Below are positions 20,800 through 25,581 of a DNA stretch of 25,581 bases, one piece after another. Location of the stretch: assembly GCA_005223375.1 (NCBI GenBank), contig RXOD01004231.1:1-25581 (forward strand). Reading direction: 5' to 3'. The stretch is from Amoebophrya sp. AT5.2. Its lineage: Eukaryota; Sar; Dinophyceae; Syndiniales; Amoebophryaceae. The stretch's first letter is position 1, and each line of letters begins with the position of its first letter. The position numbers and the translations under genes were made by a program. Below the pieces are notes generated by a model. The model saw only the letters and a program-made list of their open reading frames with translations. It was not told where the DNA came from and ran no database searches.

Positions 20800-20805
20800 G
20801 TTTTT

Positions 20806-21137
20806 CTGGCTGTGAGAGTCTGGAGTAATACTTGGTTCAGCACAAGAGGACGAGGAGCAGAAAAGCAGCTAAGTACTTCCAGACCTATTGAAGACCACAA
20901 CTACGCGTAGGCTCGGCCACTACTACTTCATCTGGCGAATGCGTCTACAGCTGATATACTGTAGCTGGTGTAGCTGACGAGTGAGACTGTGACTCTCTTT
21001 GTCCGGGTCGCTATGAGGTACATCAGCCCGCACCGGTGACGCCACATCCGATTTGAGATAATTTCAGAGGCCGTGGCTCCTGGACACATTTTTTCAATCT
21101 TCCCCGGCCCGGGGGGCGGCACGAGAACCGAAGACGA
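20806..21137. other. Host spacer right of the element
   Basis: No gene is supported. A minus-strand frame crosses it and overlaps the small plus-strand frame at 21138-21434, which has the better codon pattern. Confidence 0.35.
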
Positions 21138-21434
21138 ATGAACAACGATGCGATGGCCCATGGTGACGTCTATTACTTCATCACTGAAGAAGAAGATTGT
21201 TCCGTCAAAAACCGACTTTCGAAAATCGTGTTTCGGGGCACGGCTGACGTGTTCAACTTCATACATCAAGAACTAGCTACTCAATCACGGCTGATGTGTT
21301 GTTCAACTACTGCTGGCGCTGGTGTGCCCTCCTCGTCGATGTCGAGTCGTGATCCCTGCTTCAGCGATGGGTTCTCCGTCTTCGATCCTCGTGGAACCAA
21401 TAATTCCAGCTTCTTATTCTCGAAAACAATCTAA
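21138..21434 (+). CDS. Hypothetical 98-aa protein
   Basis: ATG at 21138; MNNDAMAHGDVYYFITEEED leads into NRLSKIVFRGTADVFNFIHQ and a Ser-rich C-terminal half, ending at TAA 21434. Balanced amino-acid use favours plus over minus strand. There is an imperfect internal repeat of ACGGCTGAYGTGTT with CAACT (near 21240 and 21288). It lies about 160 bp before the RanBP9-like start and could be an upstream exon of that gene, a separate small gene, or chance. No family is recognised. Confidence 0.35.
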   Translation: MNNDAMAHGDVYYFITEEEDCSVKNRLSKIVFRGTADVFNFIHQELATQSRLMCCSTTAGAGVPSSSMSSRDPCFSDGFSVFDPRGTNNSSFLFSKTI

Positions 21435-21595
21435 ATCGAGGAAAGAAAAGTAGCCAGCCATGGGTGGAGTGCCGCCAGGGTATATTAAGTAAGAAAGTCT
21501 TTGTACTTTTACAACATCTTTCAGAAGTTTTAATCGCCGCGGAGATCAGTATCAGATCATCATCATTCGGAACCACGACCGAAAATATCGCGAAA

Positions 21596-24500
21596 ATGGC
21601 GTGTTCCGGTGCTCGCGACAGTGTGACAGAACTCGAGCCTGACGAGATTGACGTGGGCCACCATTTCACCTTTGTGGAGGTGTCGCAGGACAAAAAAACC
21701 GCGACCTACGTGGGCAAGGGCACGCACTCGGACGTGGGGGCGGTGCAGACAAGGAGTCCTTGCCCGAGGAAGCGGGTGTTGTACTACTTCGAGGTCGAGA
21801 TCCTCGATCTGGGCCTGCGAGGGGAGATCACGGTGGGGCTCACGCTATGGAAGACGAGCCAAAAAGTAGATTTCTTCGATTTTTCCGAGCCCCGCATTAC
21901 TTAGCATCTGCCAGATACAACCATCTGGTTGTTCGGGATGATGATATAGGTTGGTAAAAAAATGAGAAATAATATCGGTCCGAAGTAGTAGGAGGCTTCC
22001 CAATCGCCACAATTTGTCTGCTTCGGCCCCCAGCCTTTGGACCTGGGGCGAGCGCAGAGCACCCCCGGTCCTGCGGGGCGAGGGCGCTTTGTCTGCCCAG
22101 ACAAGGCGCCCCCGCCCCGCTCCCGCCCAGGTCCAGGATCTCGACCTCTACTACTTCGAGGTCGAGATCCTTGATCTGGGTCTGCGAGGCGAGATCACGG
22201 TGGGGCTCACGCTATGGCAGAGCCGAAAAGATTTCTTCGATTCAGAAATTGAGAGAACTGTCCGAAAGCTGTCCATTCGCCATAATATTGTGTCCCCCCG
22301 TCAAGCTGTTCCTCTCGCCCGCCCCCTACACAATTCCTCGTCGCAAAAACTTATATTTTGTTGCGAAGGAACACAGTCCTAGTCACTAGTTGTGGGTGAA
22401 AAGGAAAAGGATAATTGTTGGGACCACACAGACACACAGGGATCGAAGAAAAGCTTTTTCTGCATAACCGCCGCGGGGCTTTCCGCTGAACCGGCATCCG
22501 GTATGGCGATTTATTCTACTTCATTTTAACGTACTGCAAAAATTCAAGCCACTCTCCGGCGGCGGGGCACGACGCTGGGAAGACGCGGCGAGGGTGCTGC
22601 AAACTCCAGCCACCTTCTTCGCACGGGGATGCATCTTCTATGCCTATCGCGGATAATGCCCGACGCTGAGGGGCATCCTGGGGAGGGATCTATTGGAGGC
22701 CTCCCGTAGTCCGGATTGTAGTCGGGGACGGGGTCGCTTGGGAGCTAGCTGGTTAGGTTAAGGGGGGATCTGACTGGAAGGAGTTCCGGAAGGGTCCCGC
22801 CAATCCCTCCCCACCTTGAGTCCCATGATCCTCACCCTTGCGTTTGCATGGGATGCAGCCCTACAAGATGCCGCTGCATCCCGTCCAAACGCAAGCCATC
22901 GCTAGCTGCTGCATGAAGATGCTCTCCCTGTCCCTTCCCTCATTAGAATTTTTTTGAAACATCGAACAGTATAACCGAAAAATGAAGTAGAAAAGGGGAG
23001 CTCCACATCAGGGGACGGAGCCGAACTCCTTCGCGTACCGGGGGGATGAGGGTCGCAAGTACGTCTCCCCACAACAGAGCCAAAGCACGCGTGGCGAGCC
23101 CTACGGACCCGCGTTTCAGCGCGGCGACGTGATCGGGTGCGGCGCCGACTTCGTCACCGGAAATGTTTGGTTTACGAGGAACGGGAGCAATCTGGGAGTC
23201 GCAGCGAACCTTTTGCAACATGCAGTTGTTGACCCCCGGGCCGAGAACCCGGCCGGGGGCACGACACCAGGGGAGGTATTTTGTTTATTTGCTTCTGCAG
23301 CTTCATCGATTCATAGTCATACTACGTTATCCTTATCGCGCATTTCGTTCTCACAGTCAGAGGACATCACGCCATCGATTATTAATTTGTCCGGGACGAG
23401 GACTGAGTAGAGCATCTGCATCTGGCTCGTGGCTTACTCACTTCGTATGGCGACTTTTCGAAGGAAACTTTGAACTTGAACATGTAAAAAGGTTCCTTTC
23501 GAGTACTTCCCCACCGTGGGGTTGCATTCTCCTGGGGAGCGCGTCCGCTTCCGGTTCCAGCCTCCCTTTGCGTACAACATTCACGCCCACCGCGTCGATC
23601 TCGTCCAAGCCGAGCGCAAGGCGATCAACAACCAGACCACCTCGAGCGCAAGGCGATCGGCAATGCGGAACTTAATACGCGACTACCTCGTGCGGGGCGG
23701 CTTCGCGAAAACGTTTACGGCGTTCGAGACGGGTGGAGAGACGAGTGTAGTCGTGGAAGAGGACGACCATGACCCTGACCCTGTTCCTGTCGACCCACTG
23801 GAGGCGTCCATGCAGTGGCGCTCGGAAGTGAAGCAGAGGATCCTGCACGGCGACGTGCAGGGGGCGATCTCGCAGCTGAAGAAGGAACTCCCAGACTTCT
23901 TCGAGTGGAAGAACTACGAAGAATCCGGCCACCAGCACCACCCGCCGGCTGATTATAACTACGAAGACACGCCGCCGGATTACAACTACAACTACCATGA
24001 TCCGCCTGCATCGGGCGGTGGGTTGCAAGATAGCAAGGCAGCAACTGCATCTGCAGCAGGAACGTCAACATCTTCCGCAACAGGAGGGCCATCGATATCG
24101 ATAAGCAAGGGTTTTGCCGGTGCCCGCATACTCGGCGGACAGGGCGCCGGCAAGAGCAGGGTCCACCAGCACCCGGACCACGCGACGTCCTCCTCAAGAG
24201 GAGGACAGCACCAGCAGCTCCCTTATCACCGGTATCACCAACCGCCGGCTGCAAAAGGAAAGATGGCCGCCCAGCAGGGGGCCTCGATGATGTCTTCATC
24301 CCAGACGCACCAGAGCAGTCTGGCGGGAGTGGCACAGAGCCTAGTGCTCACATCCGATGGGTCGGCGAGCACTAGCACGACCCAACAGGCGCTCGATCCG
24401 ATGGGTGCGCCACCGCTCCTGCGCCCGGCTGTGGAGCTGTTCGACGGCGTCCTTGACAACAACGAGGAACAGCTGGGCGCCTCGAACAGCTCCACGGCCG

Positions 24501-25581
24501 GGCGTCGTGCCAACAGGCGGTCGAAGCCAAAGCAGAAACGCCCAGCGATGATTGATAGCCGTGGCGCCCCCGAGCTTCCGGGTGGAGCTGGAGCAAACAG
24601 CAGACAACAGTCGCCGAAACTCAGGTGCCAGGCCCTCGCTGCATATCTATTATTTTCATCAACAGTTGTATCTTTTGTGCCATTATATAACGGATAAGAA
24701 ATTCCTGGCAAAAAAACTATTAATTCAGTGGAGACGGAGGTTGAAACTTCAGTTTCCAGAGATTTTCAATCTCGCCTTCATCTTGCATCCATCGAAACTG
24801 CGTGCACAGAAGAGCGAGCCGCAGATCCATCGAAAACAGGTATCTGCCGCTTGCTCTTCTGTACACGCAGGGGTTTTTGGAGCTGCACGGTCGCGGCAAT
24901 ATCGCCGACGCGGTGCGGTACTTGCGCACCGAGGTTTCCAACTTGCGCTTCCGTATCCTGGAGGACCTGGAGTCTGGATCTCGAGAGGTGGTGGACCTCC
25001 ACGACAAAGTCACGGACCCCGAAAAAATGGTCAAATCCACGAACCAGTGCTTCGAGGACGCGTGCGCGGTGCTAGCGTACAGGGCGTCACTCGGAGGTTG
25101 TTCCAACGCCAAGGATTCTTCGATGCCGCCAAGGATCCAGGCTATGTTCCACGCGAGTCGGCTATGTTCGTGTTCCACGCGAGTCGAGACCATATGCTGC
25201 TGCTGCGAACGATAGGGAAGAACTGCTCGGAGAGAAGTGATCGATGGCGGGTACGGGTAGTTCTGTACCCATGTATATTTTTTCAATTAAAGGCGACGGA
25301 GCAGGACCAAGGTCGAGCCCTACTATAGGCTAAAGCCGTAGTATCTAGAAGTGGTCCGCGGCGAGGATTCAGGGGAACAAGAACCGACAGTCGCGCCATA
25401 GGCTTTGTTTTTACTTTTTAGCAACAGCAGCATATGGTCCTCTTTTCTCCACATCGGCGGATGCTGGTCGCGGATCTGGTGAATGCCCGGGCGGTGGAGC
25501 TGCTGCTCCAATGCGAGCGGAGTCGGAGACCACAAGAACTACGCCCACTATTACCAAAACCTCCACTACCGAACCCGAACC
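21596..25581 (+). CDS. RANBP9: SPRY-LisH-CTLH-CRA protein (RanBP9/RanBP10/GID1 type), 3' partial
   Basis: Proteins of this type are scaffold subunits of the CTLH/GID E3 ubiquitin ligase. The ATG at 21596 begins MACSGARDSVTELEPDEID and is the first in-frame ATG after an open stretch. Exons: 21596-21865, 23012-23275, 23504-24631, 24871-about 25187 (with a 20-nt frame problem at 25117-25136), and 25440 to the edge. SPRY comes first (GKGTHSDVGAVQT; YYFEVEIL; FAYRGDEGRKY; GEPYGPAFQRGDVIGCG; TRNGSNLGVAA; YFPTVGLHSPGERV). LisH follows (RNLIRDYLVRGGFAKTFTAF), then the start of CTLH (QRILHGDVQGAISQLKKELP). About 235 low-complexity residues come next, then the rest of CTLH and CRA (LRCQGFLELHGRGNIADAV; CFEDACAVLAY; PHRRMLVADLVN). 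Introns 1 and 2 are GT-AG, intron 3 is GC-AG. Intron 2 could alternatively lie at a TTT repeat near 23213, giving a shorter SPRY loop. TATATTAAG near 21482 is a possible promoter element. Confidence 0.88.
22037..22135. repeat. GC-rich imperfect hairpin in SPRY intron 1
   Basis: GGACCTGGGGCGAGCG near 22038 and GCGCTTTGTCT near 22090 pair with AGACAAGGCGC and CGCTCCCGCCCAGGTCC on the right. The left arm carries about 18 extra bases. The loop is only a few bases. The structure directly abuts the duplicated exon fragment at 22149. Confidence 0.75.
22149..22240 (+). repeat. Second copy of the 3' part of SPRY exon 1 inside intron 1
   Basis: This segment repeats 21782-21883 (from TACTACTTCGAGGTCGAGAT through CACGGTGGGGCTCACGCTAT) with few substitutions, in the same orientation. 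The donor region changed: the functional copy reads CCAAAAAGTAGATTTC, the copy CCGAAAAGATTTC, so the GT is gone. At its left boundary AGGATCTCGACCT (about 22134) is the inverse of AGGTCGAGATCCT (about 22158), a perfect 13-bp stem. Confidence 0.88.
24798..24870. repeat. Hairpin ending exactly at the CTLH-intron acceptor
   Basis: Arms 24798-24826 and 24842-24870 are inverted 29-mers with three mismatches (core ACAGAAGAGC), with a 15-bp loop. The right arm ends with the CAG that closes the GC-AG intron 24632-24870. CAGG at both intron ends makes the boundary ambiguous within 4 bp. Confidence 0.85.
25188..25439 (+). mobile_element. TIR-bounded introner-like insertion in the CRA region
   Basis: GACCATATGCTGCTGCTGC (25188-25206) is inverted at 25421-25439 with one mismatch. 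The segment is 252 nt, and cutting at the outer repeat ends joins FVFHASR to LFSPHRRMLVADLVN in frame, matching the CRA end of the family. The segment contains stop codons (from 25326). No clear target duplication was found, so the exact splice positions remain uncertain. Confidence 0.6.

Larger units (their letters stand above)
6415..20805. mobile_element. 14.4-kb TIR DNA transposon with 6-bp target duplication
   Basis: The element is 6421-20799. Its ends start CTATGAAGGAACGATCAATC, and the inverted match runs for 67 bp (6421-6487 and 20733-20799) with only small differences near bases 22-36. Immediately outside both ends is GTTTTT (6415-6420 and 20800-20805), a probable target-site duplication. 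It sits in the gap between UBA1, which ends 131 bp to the left, and the RanBP9-like gene. Inside are three large minus-strand genes, one transposase-like, plus small plus-strand frames at the left end. Size and 6-bp duplication recall Polintons, but no polymerase, capsid or retroviral-type integrase is visible. The transposase-like signature is nearer hAT, whose duplications are normally 8 bp, so the superfamily is open. Confidence 0.85.

Noticed and set aside
20928..21269. 113-aa minus-strand frame
   Set aside because: It overlaps the plus-strand 98-aa frame, which has the more protein-like composition and its own ATG; no motif on the minus strand.
1..25581. tRNA, rRNA or CRISPR features
   Set aside because: No cloverleaf, ribosomal core sequence or spaced direct-repeat array was recognised on either strand.

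Overview
The window reads as nuclear DNA of a compact-genome eukaryote, most likely an alveolate close to the syndinian dinoflagellates (Amoebophrya-like). Two housekeeping ubiquitin-system genes on the + strand are cut by many introns. Some introns are GT-AG or GC-AG. Others have no usable GT-AG pair in the right phase; instead 2-5 bp direct repeats flank them, and in several cases terminal inverted repeats (TIRs) sit inside. Such introner-like introns are, as far as I recall, known from Amoebophrya. The taxon is an inference from intron style, not from a marker gene.

Layout. Positions 1-300 hold a (CAAAGTG)n array. Positions about 306-6289 (+) encode a ubiquitin-activating enzyme E1 (UBA1), at least ten exons, 5' end not found. 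Positions 6421-20799 are bounded by a 67-bp TIR and a 6-bp target duplication (GTTTTT) and look like one 14.4-kb DNA transposon inserted between host genes. It holds three large minus-strand genes: a transposase-like protein with hAT-type RNase H-fold signatures (main exon 16749-19627), a 719-aa acidic-tailed protein with a ubiquitin-interacting-motif match (14350-16509), and a five-exon gene of unknown family (9892-13491) bracketed by two related palindromes. Its left 3 kb carries small plus-strand coding patches, including a Cys/His-rich 99-aa frame. Positions 21596-25581 (+) encode a SPRY-LisH-CTLH-CRA protein (RanBP9/GID1 type), running off the right edge.

How it fits together. UBA1 starts the ubiquitin cascade, and RanBP9/GID1 proteins are scaffolds of the CTLH E3 ligase. 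They lie in the same direction, and the transposon separates them. The strongest novelty candidates are the 14.4-kb element with accessory genes, and the introns. One E1 intron contains an inverted, hairpin copy of its own 3' intron-exon junction. A SPRY intron contains a second copy of the preceding exon with the donor site destroyed. Another E1 intron has matching 27-28-bp TIRs and a 4-bp duplication.

Limits: exon boundaries come from reading frame and remembered family conservation. No splicing data, alignment or database search was available.
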